Assembly: GCA_004020315.1 (NCBI GenBank)
Contig: SAQG01000046.1
Location: 1-41,353, forward strand
Source: Mesorhizobium sp.
Lineage (GTDB): Bacteria > Pseudomonadota > Alphaproteobacteria > Rhizobiales > Rhizobiaceae
Reading direction: 5' to 3'
Length of the DNA stretch: 41,353 nt
Under the pieces are notes generated by a model. It made no database searches and was not told where the DNA came from. It saw only the letters and a list, made by a program, of their open reading frames with translations. The first letter of the stretch is position 1; every line of letters begins with the position of its first letter. The translations under genes were made by a program, and so were the position numbers. Positions 41,320 to 41,353 of the stretch are shown one piece after another.

Positions 41320-41353
41320 CGGAAGTGACGCCATCTGCGACGAACGGCCCGGC
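41316..41353 (+). CDS. gltB: Start of a rightward gene, probably glutamate synthase large subunit
   Basis: Only 12 full codons are visible (MTEVTPSATNGP), after GGAGGACAGG as a ribosome site. The fragment itself does not identify the protein. The gltB suggestion rests on my recollection that a threonine aldolase gene and gltB are neighbours in other Rhizobiales, downstream of the cpdR and ibpA region seen here. Confidence 0.4.
   Translation, partial: MTEVTPSATNGP

Overview
The window looks like chromosomal DNA of an alphaproteobacterium of the Rhizobiales, most likely Mesorhizobium or a close relative. The evidence is the high GC content, an initiator tRNA of the alphaproteobacterial type, a CpdR orthologue, Rhizobiales-type intergenic palindromes and many solute-transport and catabolic operons. 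No phage, IS element or CRISPR array was seen. The genus call is inference from general familiarity, not from a search.

Layout. (1) 1-90: 3' end of tRNA-fMet and its terminator. (2) 158-11820: a divergently placed RpiR-type regulator and a nine-gene catabolic/transport cluster: N-formylglutamate amidohydrolase-like enzyme, ethanolamine-permease-like APC carrier, glutamine-synthetase-like ligase, aldehyde dehydrogenase, iron-type alcohol dehydrogenase, and a four-gene ABC importer. The enzyme set fits a gamma-glutamylation route for an amino alcohol such as ethanolamine: ligate to glutamate, oxidise alcohol to aldehyde to acid, then hydrolyse. (3) 11852-16787: a frameshifted secreted protein gene, a glutathione S-transferase, a CPA1 antiporter, an EEP-family phosphatase/nuclease and an EamA transporter. 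(4) 16789-32714: a tightly packed 12-gene leftward operon (LacI regulator, Gfo/Idh dehydrogenase, fused CoA-transferase, enoyl-CoA hydratase-like protein, aldehyde dehydrogenase, CUT1 sugar-type ABC importer, two GMC oxidoreductases around an SDR) ending in the decayed remnant of a Dabb-domain gene. A divergent DUF993 (aldolase-like) gene faces it. Two near-identical palindromes sit on the two core promoters, so one LacI protein probably switches both units. The substrate is unknown.

(5) 32858-33820: GDP-L-fucose synthase. (6) 34149-41353: a housekeeping block: tRNA-Val, cpdR, a second N-formylglutamate amidohydrolase paralogue, a complete small-RNA gene with anti-Shine-Dalgarno motifs, hisN-type phosphatase, a DUF1579-like protein, an alpha/beta hydrolase, an Hsp20 gene with an RpoH-type promoter and a ROSE-like RNA thermometer, threonine aldolase, and the first codons of a rightward gene (probably gltB) behind a structured leader with an overlapping small ORF.

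The most interesting items are the inferred gamma-glutamyl amino-alcohol pathway, the sRNA next to cpdR (candidate EcpR1-like cell-cycle sRNA), the dual-operator catabolic regulon containing DUF993, and the structured leader at the right edge.
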